Assembly (NCBI GenBank): GCA_038210135.1
Contig: JBBQWZ010000029.1
Span: 1-64,000 of the forward strand
Direction: 5' to 3'
Source: JBBQWZ01 sp038210135
GTDB taxonomy: Bacteria; Acidobacteriota; Terriglobia; Bryobacterales; Bryobacteraceae
DNA: 64,000 bases
A program made the position numbers and the translations under genes. Numbering within the stretch: position 1 is the first letter of the stretch; each line of letters starts with the position of its first letter. The notes under the pieces were generated by a model. That model saw nothing but the letters and a program-made list of their open reading frames with translations, had not been told where the DNA came from and did not search any database. Shown here in pieces: positions 25,217 through 34,600 of this stretch.

Positions 25217-25435
25217 TCAAACGTAGATGCCGTGAACGATACGGTCTAACTCAGCGTCAACAGTTTCCCAGTTCCCCAACCCCAACAATGCGTGAGGAAC
25301 TGCATGATCGAGTGCAGCGCACTCGGAATGGAGTCACCTCTTCGCCTCCTCATCCGAACCGAAAGTGCGCACCGCGTGTATAGTCACTCGATTCGTCGCG
25401 TCTAGCGGAATATCAACCTCCCGCTCTCGCTTCAT
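25217..25435 (-). pseudogene. Possible small gene with an in-frame stop
   Basis: On the minus strand ATG 25435 opens MKREREVDIPLDATNRVTIH, then AVRTFGSDEEAKR, then TGA at 25334-25336. The same frame runs on as LHSECAALDHAVPHALLG, NWETVDAELDRIVHGIYV to a stop at 25217. Together these read like a 72-residue soluble protein broken by one nonsense change. Third-position GC is low for this window, so chance or a decayed transferred gene are both possible. It otherwise fills a 317-base gap in which I see nothing else. Confidence 0.3.
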
Positions 25436-25439
25436 GTCA

Positions 25440-26804
25440 CTATTCCTTCGGAGCGATCCCCAGCGTCTTCATCTTGCGGTACAAATTGCTGCGCTCCAAC
25501 CCCAGCATCTCCGCGGTCCGCGTGACGTTGCCCTTGGCCTCATCCAGCTTCTTCAAAATATAATCCCGCTCCGCTGCCTCGCGAACCTCCGCCAGACTCC
25601 CGAACGCTTCCGCCGGCGGCAGAAACACATTCCTCCGCGCTGGATTCAGCGGAATGTGCCGCGCATCGATCCGCGTCTGCGGATTCATGATCACGATCCG
25701 CTCCATCAGATTCCGCAATTCCCGCACGTTCCCCGGCCACGGATACTCCTGCAACACGCGATACGCCTCGGCCGTAATCTCTTTCGGCTTCCGTCCATAC
25801 GACGTCGTGAAGTCCTTTACGAAATGATCCGCCAACAGCGGAATATCCTCCAATCGCTCGCGCAGCGGAGGAACATAAAACGGAATGACGTTGAGCCGGT
25901 AAAAGAGATCCTCGCGGAAATTGCCCCGCCCGATCTCTTCTTCCAAATTCTTGTTGGTCGCCGCAACCACCCGCGCGTCCACGCGGATCGACTCCTCCGC
26001 TCCCACCGGCTCGAACTTGCCCTCGTCGAGCGAACGCAGCACCTTTGCCTGCGTCTTCAAGCTCATGTCGCCGACCTCGTCGAGAAACAGCGTTCCCCCA
26101 TCGGCCTTTTGCAGTTTGCCGATCTTCGCCTGCGACGCGCCTGGAAACACTCCCGCGTGATGCCCGAACAATTCGCTCTCAATCAATTCTTCCGGAATCG
26201 CCGCGCAGTTCACCTCGACGAACGCCTCCGTCGCGCGCGCGCTCGACGCATGGATCGCATGCGCCACCAATTCCTTGCCCGTGCCGCTCTCGCCGTAAAT
26301 CAGAACTCGCCCGTTGGTCGATGCCATCAGCACCAGTTGCTGCCGCAGAGCTTTCATCGGAACGCTATCGCCAATGATTTCGGGCTTCCGCCGATCCCCG
26401 TCCTTCAGCCTCTGCAGTTCCAATTCGAGCCGCCGCTGCTCGAACGCATTCTTCACGACAACCGTAACCTTCTCGATCGTCAACGGCTTTTCAAGAAAAT
26501 CGAACGCCCCCAGCTTGGTCGCCTTCACCGCTGTCTCAATCGTCCCGTGGCCCGAGATGATTACGACTTCCGGCCGGTCGCCGAACGGAATTTCCTGAAT
26601 GCGGTTCAGCGTTTCAAGGCCGTCCATGCCCGGCAGCCACACGTCCAGCAGTACGACATCATATGTATTGCGCGCCAACTCCTCGAGGCACTGTTCGCCG
26701 CTCTCGACGGTTTGGCAAACCAGACCCTCATCCTCCAGCACGCCGCGCAGGGACGCACGAATGCCCGGTTCGTCGTCCACCACAAGAATGCGAGGTTGTT
26801 TCAT
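25440..26804 (-). CDS. ntrX: NtrX-type sigma-54-family response regulator
   Basis: 454 residues from ATG 26804 (MKQPRILVVDDEP); an in-frame extension to 26900 is rejected because it runs through GC palindromes. Receiver domain 1-120 with phospho-acceptor Asp54, Ser84 and Lys106. AAA+ domain with Walker A GESGTGKE at 171-178 and Walker B GGTLFLDE. C-terminal Fis-type HTH (NVTRTAEMLGLERSNLYRKM). The loop that normally reads GAFTGA, contacting sigma-54, reads GVFPGA at 218-223. It is the partner of the adjacent NtrY kinase; in other bacteria NtrYX governs nitrogen, redox or envelope responses. Confidence 0.92.
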   Translation of the reverse strand: MKQPRILVVDDEPGIRASLRGVLEDEGLVCQTVESGEQCLEELARNTYDVVLLDVWLPGMDGLETLNRIQEIPFGDRPEVVIISGHGTIETAVKATKLGAFDFLEKPLTIEKVTVVVKNAFEQRRLELELQRLKDGDRRKPEIIGDSVPMKALRQQLVLMASTNGRVLIYGESGTGKELVAHAIHASSARATEAFVEVNCAAIPEELIESELFGHHAGVFPGASQAKIGKLQKADGGTLFLDEVGDMSLKTQAKVLRSLDEGKFEPVGAEESIRVDARVVAATNKNLEEEIGRGNFREDLFYRLNVIPFYVPPLRERLEDIPLLADHFVKDFTTSYGRKPKEITAEAYRVLQEYPWPGNVRELRNLMERIVIMNPQTRIDARHIPLNPARRNVFLPPAEAFGSLAEVREAAERDYILKKLDEAKGNVTRTAEMLGLERSNLYRKMKTLGIAPKE

Positions 26805-26848
26805 AAGGAGATGACTGCGGCTACTTTGAGGATACCCGGCCCAAGTGT

Positions 26849-26893
26849 CATAGGCCTCCGGCCTGTGACCCAGTAGCATAGGCCGCCGGCCTG
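26849..26893. repeat. Two GC-rich palindromic repeats between ntrY and ntrX
   Basis: CATAGGCCTCCGGCCTG at 26849-26865 and CATAGGCCGCCGGCCTG at 26877-26893 differ by one base and are 28 bases apart. Each contains an inverted repeat (AGGCC/GGCCT). They fill most of the 102-base gap between ntrY and ntrX and could form small hairpins affecting downstream expression. They look like a dispersed intergenic repeat family. Confidence 0.65.
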
Positions 26894-26906
26894 AGCCCAA
26901 CCATAC

Positions 26907-29000
26907 CTAAACCCGGACTTCGGCTTCGGCCATCACCAGCGCCGGAATCTCCACCAGGAATCGAGCCCCCGATGGCCGGTTGTCCTCGACCCGAATGCTC
27001 GCGCCGTGTTCGGCCAAAATGTGGCTAACAATCGCCAGGCCCAAACCCGTGCCGCGATTCTTCGTCGAAAAGTAGGGCAGGAACAGCTTTTCCTTATCGG
27101 ACGCGGAAACGCCGGACCCTGAATCCGCCACCACCAACTCCACCGTATCCGGCCCGGACGCGTACGTCGCCACCAGCAAATTGCGGACCGGCATGTCGTG
27201 CATCGCCTCCGCCGCATTATCGACGAGGTTCACGACGACCCGCTTAATCTGCTCCGGGTCCACCTGCACCAACGGAAGATTCGGCGCAAGGTCCAATCGC
27301 AAATTGATTTTCACCAGACGGTCCGCGAACACGTCGATGCCGTTCCGGACAATCTCGTTCAAGTCGCAAGGCACAGGTTGTGCTGCCGGAAACCGCGAGA
27401 ATCGCGAGAACTCATCCGCCAAGTTTTTCACTGATTCCACTTCCCGCGAAATCGTCGCCGCGCATTCCGAAATCACACGTTGCCCTTCGACCGTGCCCAA
27501 TCCACCGCGCTGCAATTGCCGCGCGATCCGTTCCGCCGACAGCGCAATCGGCGTCAACGGATTCTTCAACTCATGCGCGATCCGCCTCGCGACTTCATGC
27601 CACGCCTCGGCCTTTTGCGCCCGCAGCAATTCGCTCGTGTCTTCGAGCACCAACACGAACCCAGGCTTGGTGCCCCCCGCCGCCGACGCCGGCAGCGCCG
27701 ACACCGTCACCGCCAGATGCAGCATCTTCTCCTCGCCCTTGATTTCGATCTGGCTGGCAGCAAGCCCCGTACGTCCGGCGCGCTTCATCAGATAGCGAAT
27801 CTCTGTGATCTCCTCCGCCGGAAACAGATCCTCCATCCGCGTCGCGCGATCCAGATGCTCCTCGGAGAAGAATCCCCGGAGCGCCCGGTTGATTCGCAGA
27901 ATCCGTCCGTCGGGATCGAGCGAGATCACCCCCGTCGGAATGCTTTCGAGAATGGCCTCGGTGAACCGCCGCCGGTTCTCCAGCTCTCTGCTCGACGTCT
28001 CCAGGTCGTTCGTCATTTCGTTGAACGCCCGCACCAGCGTCGCCAGCTCATCGATCGCTTTCACGTCTACGCGATGCGAAAGATTCCCCCGCCGGACCTC
28101 ACCCGCCGCGCCCAACAATGCCGAAATCGGAACGCTGATCTGCCGCGCCAGGAACATCGCCACCCACGTCGAAACGAACAACACGAACATCGTGATCAAC
28201 AGCAGAATCATTAAATAGATGTTGCGGAAAAATCGCCGGTTCGCCGACAACTGATCGTACTGCTTAACTAAGTTGTCGATCTCCGCCTGCTTGGCCGCCA
28301 AGTCCACTGGCGCGGTCGCCCGCACTACGATCGTGCCCAGCGCCCGGGTTCCGGCGCGAATCGCGGCAGTCGCTGAATACGCCTGCGGCGTTTCCCGCAT
28401 CTCGCCTTTTTGCGCGGAGCACAGCTCGATGCGCTCGCCCGATTGCGCCGCCAGCGTCAGTTGTTCGATCCGGCTTTCGCGGCATCGCTGCCGGAAGAAC
28501 TCCACCGCCACCGGCTCGCCGTCCGCCGCCGCTCGCGTCTCCGGCATCATCGCGATCCAGTTCGCAAGCGCCGCCGCCCGTTCCCGGATCTCGTTCTCGA
28601 ATCCGCGCCCGACGTCCACCAGATTCCGCTTCACGCCATCCACCGGAGCCGCGAACCATTTATCCAGATTTCGATTCAGAATCGCGTAGCTAAACAGGAA
28701 CAGGAACACCGCCGGAAGCAGCGTCAACGCCACCGCGCCGAATACCAGTTTGCTCTTGATCCGCGAACCCTCGCGATTGCTGTTCCGCTCGATGTACAAC
28801 TTGATCCCGTTCCGGATCAGCATGAAGCCCAGGAACACCGTCAGCAGAAACACCATCAGCGAAGCAGCCCACAAGGCGTACGTCTGCTCGGGGCTGGACG
28901 GGCGGTATTCGCCGAAACTGAACGAAACCTGCCACACGATGATCGTGACCAGAATCGCCAGCAGCACGATGCCGCCACCCGAAAGAAGGCGCTGCTTCAC
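26907..29000 (-). CDS. ntrY: NtrY-type membrane histidine kinase
   Basis: 697 residues. Transmembrane helices lie at about 8-28, 42-63 and 90-112, and another near 258-280, enclosing a periplasmic region. Then HAMP, a PAS-like domain (ILESIPTGVISLDPDGRILR), and a kinase core with phospho-acceptor His476 in RIAHELKNPLTP, N-box VNLVDNAAEAM near 590, and G boxes DSGSGVS and GTGLGLAIVSHIL. It would phosphorylate NtrX, encoded 102 bases downstream. Domain order and length match NtrY rather than NtrB. The ligand is unknown. Confidence 0.93.
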   Translation of the reverse strand: MKQRLLSGGGIVLLAILVTIIVWQVSFSFGEYRPSSPEQTYALWAASLMVFLLTVFLGFMLIRNGIKLYIERNSNREGSRIKSKLVFGAVALTLLPAVFLFLFSYAILNRNLDKWFAAPVDGVKRNLVDVGRGFENEIRERAAALANWIAMMPETRAAADGEPVAVEFFRQRCRESRIEQLTLAAQSGERIELCSAQKGEMRETPQAYSATAAIRAGTRALGTIVVRATAPVDLAAKQAEIDNLVKQYDQLSANRRFFRNIYLMILLLITMFVLFVSTWVAMFLARQISVPISALLGAAGEVRRGNLSHRVDVKAIDELATLVRAFNEMTNDLETSSRELENRRRFTEAILESIPTGVISLDPDGRILRINRALRGFFSEEHLDRATRMEDLFPAEEITEIRYLMKRAGRTGLAASQIEIKGEEKMLHLAVTVSALPASAAGGTKPGFVLVLEDTSELLRAQKAEAWHEVARRIAHELKNPLTPIALSAERIARQLQRGGLGTVEGQRVISECAATISREVESVKNLADEFSRFSRFPAAQPVPCDLNEIVRNGIDVFADRLVKINLRLDLAPNLPLVQVDPEQIKRVVVNLVDNAAEAMHDMPVRNLLVATYASGPDTVELVVADSGSGVSASDKEKLFLPYFSTKNRGTGLGLAIVSHILAEHGASIRVEDNRPSGARFLVEIPALVMAEAEVRV

Positions 29001-29192
29001 GCTTCAATTATAGGGTCGTCGGTGACTGAATCCAGGAAGGTAAAACGTGAAGTTATAAATAGCCCGTCGTTCGGCTGAGACTCTTCCAGATAGGTTTCGT
29101 TATAAATATCCTGCAGCGGCCTGCTCGCATAAGCCCGATATGGAAGTGGCGCGACACTGTGGTCTAATGGCGTTCTGGCTGGCGCCCCTGCC

Positions 29193-30851
29193 TTACTTCG
29201 AATTTCCCGATCCGGCGCCAGAGGGCTCCAACTTCAGGCCCGTGATCTTCAAAGACCAGGCAGCCGTGCCTGGGCGCCTCGCAGGGAGCTTGACCGTTAA
29301 GCCGTGCCCGTCCTGCGTAAAATCAAGCGAGCTTGCAACTCCCAGCAGAGCGACGCTCTCCACTTTGCCCTTCATTTTCTCGTTCGCCAAAGAGGGGAAA
29401 ACCGCATCGCCGTCGGGCCAAACCGAAGCAATCGCGTAAAGCGTATCACCGCTGGTCGTAAAGTGATAACCGGGCGCTCCACTCTCTTTGAATTTTGTCC
29501 AAGGGCGCGTACCGTAGATGGCTTCGCCGTTGATATTGAGCCACGCGCCGATCTCACGCAAAACCTCCTGCTGATCCTGCGGAATGGTCCCGTCAGCCAT
29601 AGGCGATATATTGAGCAGGTAAAACCCGCCTTTACTCACCGTGTCGACCAGCTTGCCGATGATGGCACCGGCGGTCGATAGCGGCATGCCTTCGACGTAG
29701 CCCCAACTATTCGTGCCGAGGGCGTCGTCCACCATCCATGGGCCAGGACGGATCCCGGCGGGAGAGCGCACGCCGACCTTTTCGAAATCGATGATGGAAC
29801 CAATCTGTTTTGTATCGTCGTTACTGGGCGCGTATGCGTTGAACTTGGTGCCGAGGGAAACCTCTTTGCCCCACTGTCTGGCGCGGTTATAGTAATAGGC
29901 CGCGATATGGAGTTTCAGCGGGTCTAGAAGGCGGAGATTGGCTCCGTTGTCGAACCAGAGCATGTCCGGCCGATGCTTGTCGATCAGTTCGAGGTTGCGA
30001 TTGACCCAGTCGGTCAGGAAGCGCGTCATGGCGGCGTCGCTTCGATCGGCGACGTTATAAAACGCCATCCACTCAGGATCGAAAAGGTCCGCCTGAGCAG
30101 CCTTAAGCCTCCGCCGAAGCTCCGGCGCCGGATTGACGAAGGTGAAGTTTTCGACGCCATGATTGGACACGCCGAACCGCAAGCCATGCTTGCGTACAGC
30201 CGCGGAAAGGTCTCCCACGAGATCGCGATGCGGACCCATCTTCTTCGCGTTGAACGGAGTGACGTCGCTGTCCCATAGAGCGAAGTTATCGTGGTGTTCC
30301 GCCATGCCCATTACCATGCGCGCACCAGCCTTTTTGAAGAGCGTGGCCCAGGCATCGGGATCCCATTTTGCGGCGGTGAACAGCGGGATCAGATCTTTAT
30401 AACCGAATTTCTCCTGCGGGCCAAAGTGCTCCGCATGCCACTTCGCGTCGGCGGCATACATGTGTTTCTCGTACCACTCGTTGTGATGAGCAGCCGCTGA
30501 AAAAATGCCCCAATGCATGAAGATCCCGAACTTTGCGTCATTGAACCAGGAGGGGGTCCGGTAGTTCTCTCGGAGCGAGTCCCAAGTCGGTTGAAAGGGG
30601 CCGTTCGGCATAGGCTTGGTGACGCCCTGGTCTGCGGCCGCCACAATGGCCGGCGTCGCGGGCGGACCCATAACACCGTAGTCATAGGGACCGGTATTGG
30701 TCACGCCCCCGCGATCTGGTCTGGCCAATTGATCCTGAGCACGGCCACTCCAGGCCAGCGCGAGGCCGACAACGAGAGTGAGTGCGGTTTTGTAGATCAT
30801 ACAGGTGATCTTCTTCGCCATCGCCTTCAACAACACATCTTGCGGTTTCAT
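29193..30851 (-). CDS. Exported GH29 alpha-L-fucosidase
   Basis: 552 residues from ATG 30851, chosen because GGAG lies six bases upstream; the signal peptide (IYKTALTLVVGLALAWSGRAQ, 21 residues, cited as TALTLVVGLALAWSG) begins about residue 20. GH29 features: FNDAKFGIFMHWGIFSAAA, shown as KFGIFMHWGIFS, the HNEWYEKHMY block, HHDNFALWDS, and DMLWFDNGANL carrying the usual nucleophile Asp. It hydrolyses terminal alpha-L-fucose from glycans outside the cytoplasm. No transporter or other glycosidase adjoins it. It is the last chromosomal gene before the island's left end. Confidence 0.9.
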   Translation of the reverse strand: MKPQDVLLKAMAKKITCMIYKTALTLVVGLALAWSGRAQDQLARPDRGGVTNTGPYDYGVMGPPATPAIVAAADQGVTKPMPNGPFQPTWDSLRENYRTPSWFNDAKFGIFMHWGIFSAAAHHNEWYEKHMYAADAKWHAEHFGPQEKFGYKDLIPLFTAAKWDPDAWATLFKKAGARMVMGMAEHHDNFALWDSDVTPFNAKKMGPHRDLVGDLSAAVRKHGLRFGVSNHGVENFTFVNPAPELRRRLKAAQADLFDPEWMAFYNVADRSDAAMTRFLTDWVNRNLELIDKHRPDMLWFDNGANLRLLDPLKLHIAAYYYNRARQWGKEVSLGTKFNAYAPSNDDTKQIGSIIDFEKVGVRSPAGIRPGPWMVDDALGTNSWGYVEGMPLSTAGAIIGKLVDTVSKGGFYLLNISPMADGTIPQDQQEVLREIGAWLNINGEAIYGTRPWTKFKESGAPGYHFTTSGDTLYAIASVWPDGDAVFPSLANEKMKGKVESVALLGVASSLDFTQDGHGLTVKLPARRPGTAAWSLKITGLKLEPSGAGSGNSK

Positions 30852-31272
30852 CATCCGCTCCGTTTCCGCCGCGAAGTACGGCTGGGAGGCTTGCACCGTG
30901 CCAGCGTCCCCCGCCGCTTTCTCATACCGGACAGTTCATGCTTCAAGATGCCACGGGTCTCGAAGCGGAGACCCAGCGTCGAGGTAAGCACCATGTTCCT
31001 GCAAAAACGGCACCGCGCGACTTCGCCTCATTTGCGCGCCAGCACGGCGCGAAAATAGGTCGACTTTAGGTCATGCAGCTCGAGGTAAAGGCGACTTTTC
31101 ATAGTAGGTGTTGATATTCACCGTAAGTATAGGCGTCGGCGTCGCGGCGAGCATCATCATCGCAAACTCAGCAGGAACCCGTTGCGGCATGCTTCGCGGT
31201 CTTGTCAGTTGTCGGCTGGCTAAGCAGCCCGATGATCGCCGCGTCCATCCTCCGACTGAACTTAGTTGTGGC

Positions 31273-31294
31273 TGGCGGAGAGGGGGGGATTCGA
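31273..31294. repeat. Left attachment-site copy (tRNA-Ser 3' end)
   Basis: 22 bases, starting TGGCGGAGAG and ending GGATTCGA, identical to 63754-63775. On the minus strand it is the T-arm 3' side, acceptor stem, discriminator and CCA of tRNA-Ser. No other part of a tRNA surrounds it, so it is a crossover remnant rather than a decayed tRNA gene. Confidence 0.75.
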
Positions 31295-31377
31295 CCTCGA
31301 TCCTGCGCCGCGGGCAGACTAACTTATAGATTGTAGGTTGCTGCGAACACCATGGATGCCATGATCACCGCCAACGC

Positions 31378-31395
31378 TTGCACGATATTGCACGA
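31378..31395 (+). promoter_or_regulatory. Putative integrase arm-type site, left end
   Basis: TTGCACGATATTGCACGA, two TTGCACGA boxes ten bases apart. The counterpart at 63696-63713 differs at one base. It lies 84 bases inside the left repeat. The role as an integrase or accessory-factor site is inferred from placement. Confidence 0.5.
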
Positions 31396-31627
31396 TTCGA
31401 GCAGGATCGTTGCCGTCGGTAGCCTCGCGGTCCTCACACTCGACCCAGCGTGCATCAAGTGAAGAGAATTGCTAGGCCGGTTCGGCGCATTTGACTAGAC
31501 GTCCGGCGGACTAGCATGACCGACTACTTTTTTCGCAGAACCTTCGCAGCTTAGCCCATTCTTGGGCCGGCAAGTCAAGAATACTCGCAGCAGGGATGAT
31601 CGCGGGCGTTTTGAAGGGAAGAAGCGA

Positions 31628-34600
31628 TTAGCGAACCGCAATCGTTGCAGGCTTGCTGGCCTGGCCTCCGACCGTGACCACCACCGGCACGGTACCTCCA
31701 CTCGGAACCCCGTCGGGGATCGCCGCGAGAATCTGGTAGACGCCGACGGTTCCTGGTTTCAAACCGGCGAAGTCCACCCTGGCGTCGACGCCCCCGACCG
31801 TAACAGTTACTGGAGTGTTCTGCACATTCGAGGGCGGATTGATGGGCGCCCAAACGCCGTTGGCAACGAACGGATACACCGGTCCCAGCCCGGTGCAGTC
31901 GATGGCTATGACATCGCCTGCCTGCACCGGAGCGGATGCATCCGCGAGCACGCCATTCAGAGTGATGGCGCCCTGGCCCGAGCCGGGCGGAGTCGTGAAG
32001 ATTCCGGGACGCGACACTTGAATCACCGGATGCAGCGTGGCGCTGTTCTTGAATCCGTTTTGGACGTTGAGGAAGTGTTGCTGATCGAGACGAAGGTCCA
32101 ACGGAAGAACGGCGTCAATCCGTCCGGGACCCACCGAGATCAATGGCAATGGGACGAGGTCAAGCAGGACTTTGGTGCTGCCGATATGATCCGGCAACGG
32201 ATTGCTTGTCGCGGTGTCTGAGCCAGGCGCGAAGCCGGTTCCAAGGATCGTAATGATCGAACCGGGGGCCAGATCTCCGGCCGTTGAACTCGCGCCTCCC
32301 ACGATGCCGCTTTCGTCCACCACCGGCGGCGGGGCGGCGTTCGAGAGCGCTATGGTGCGGGCCTCGATTGTAGAAAGGTTCAACTCCGCTGAGGTGATAT
32401 TGGCCGTGATGGTGACGCCGGAAGCCGCAAATCGCGCGGGCGTCCATTCTCCAACGAAGACTCCATCGCCCGATCCAGACGCTTGCAGCGTCCTCGCGGG
32501 ATCCTGGTTCGAAAAACCCAAAGCGACCGTCGCGCTTGTGACCGGCCGGCTGCAACTGTCGGCGACCTTCACCTGGATCGGTTGCGACCAGCCGACGTTC
32601 AGCACGGAAACATAACCGATCTGTTGAAAAACCGCGGTGATCCTCGTCGGAACGCAGTCGTCGCCCGCGGCACGGCCGGCACTCGAAGGCGCACCGGACG
32701 CCGAGATCGCTGCGCCGTATGCGCCCCGCAGTTCCACTGCCGCGTCCGAAGTTGTGGGCTGGCTGATGACACTTGAGGCCGCAATTGCCGGAGTCAGCAC
32801 GCGAACGCGGTTGTTCGCGTTATCCGCAACGTAGATTTTACCGGCGGCATCGATAGCGAGCCCGATTGGTTGATTCAAGGCTGCCGTCGAAGCAGGCCCT
32901 CCGTCTCCGGCGTTGCCGGCGATTTCGGTACCAGCGACCGTGGATAGGGTGCCGACATTCGGCGCGGCCCCCGCGGCGCTTGAAGGAGTCCATCTGCGGA
33001 TGCGGTTGTTATCGGCGAAATAAACGGCGTTATTGGCGGCCACCACCACACCGAGGGGGGAATCCACCTGTCCAGCTCCCGCGGCACCGGTGGTGCTTCC
33101 ATCACCAGCGAAACCGGGGCTCCCGTTTCCGGCGATGGTGTAAATGGTCCCGTTCGCTACAACGCGGACACGGTTGTTTAACGAATCGGTGATATAAAGG
33201 AACCCGCGCGAATCGAAGGCGACGCCGGAGGGTCCAAACAGGCTCGCGCTCGTTGCCGGACCACCATCTCCAATACTGCCAGACTGTTGGCCGCCAGCCA
33301 CTGTGGTGATGATGCCGCTCAAATCCACCTTGCGGATCCGCTGGTTGAAGCTGTCGGCGATGTAGAGATTTCCAGCCGCATCGAAGGCCAGCCCGATCGG
33401 CGAGTTGAGCTGGGCCGCGGTTGCGGGCCCGCCGTCGCCATCGAATCCTCCGTACCCGAATCCACTTTCAACGCAGAATCCAGCCACTGTTGAGATCGTG
33501 GCAGACGCCAAGCCTCCTGTTGGTCCGGTCGAAGCACTCGTCAATGCGACCTTTCGGACGCAATGACTCCGCGTGTCCGGAAAGTACAGGCTGCCTGCAC
33601 GGTCCACAGCCATTAAACCTGGGAAAGCGATTCCGGACAAGATCGCAGGCACACCGTCACGATCGGAAGCCGAGCGGCCGTTACCGGCAATGGTCGATAA
33701 CGTCCCTTTCAGCACCTGGCGGATTACCTTGTTCCCGGTATCGCCGATATAGACGGTTCCCGCCGCATCCACGGCGACGCCGACAGGTTTGTTCAACTCG
33801 GCACCGGAGGCGGGGCCGTCGTCGCCGGAATAGCCCGCGGCACCAGTGCCGGCGAAGTTTCCGATGCTAAACGAGACGGCGGCGCCGCTTCCCAAAGCCG
33901 CCTGACCGACACTGACCGCGACTCCGGCGATCGTGATCTGCGCGCTCTGGCTGCCTCCAAAATTTGCGGCGGCCCGTAACGTCACGGTTGCTGGGCCGGC
34001 CCCGGTGGTGCCTCCCGTATTGGTGATCCAGACTGGCAGGCCTGTTACCGCCCACGGACAGCCGGCACTGGTCTGGATCTGGAACGCTTGCATCGCGCCG
34101 GTCGATGCCGGGTTCCACGTCGCAGGGCTAACCGAGTACGTGCACGATGCGGCGGCGGGAGTCAGCTTCCGGATGACGCGATTGATCGTTTCGGAAAAAT
34201 ACACATTCCCGGCAGCATCCGCCGCGATGTGCTCGGGCTGACCGAGCTTCGCATTCAAAGCGGGACCGTTATCGCCGCTGTAGCCGCGGCCCTGACCTCC
34301 GGCCACCTGGGTCAGCGTACCGGTATATGGCGCGCCGGACGGCGTCCAACTGAGAATCTGATCCCCGAACGCATCGGCCACGTATACGGTTCCATCTTGC
34401 GCAACCGCAATTCCATAGGGTTTCGTCAGCGCCGGGGCGGAAGCGGCATCCGCCAACTCATAAAGCGTGCCGTTCGCAAGCACCAAAAACCGCGAATTGT
34501 CGGTCAGATACAAGTTCTGGTTGGCGTCCACGGCCACGCCGAACGGCGAATCGAGTTGGGCATTGGCGCCTGGGCCGCCTACGCCGCCCGTGCCGCGAGT

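Larger units (their letters stand above)
30852..31627. other. Gene-poor left boundary of the island
   Basis: About 775 bases without a supported gene. It holds the 22-base tRNA-derived repeat (31273-31294) and an 18-base putative integrase arm site (31378-31395), each described separately. Short open frames here run through the tRNA remnant and lack ribosome sites. Confidence 0.6.

Noticed and set aside
31108..31329. 73-codon plus-strand frame
   Set aside because: Runs through the tRNA-derived repeat and has no recognisable product.
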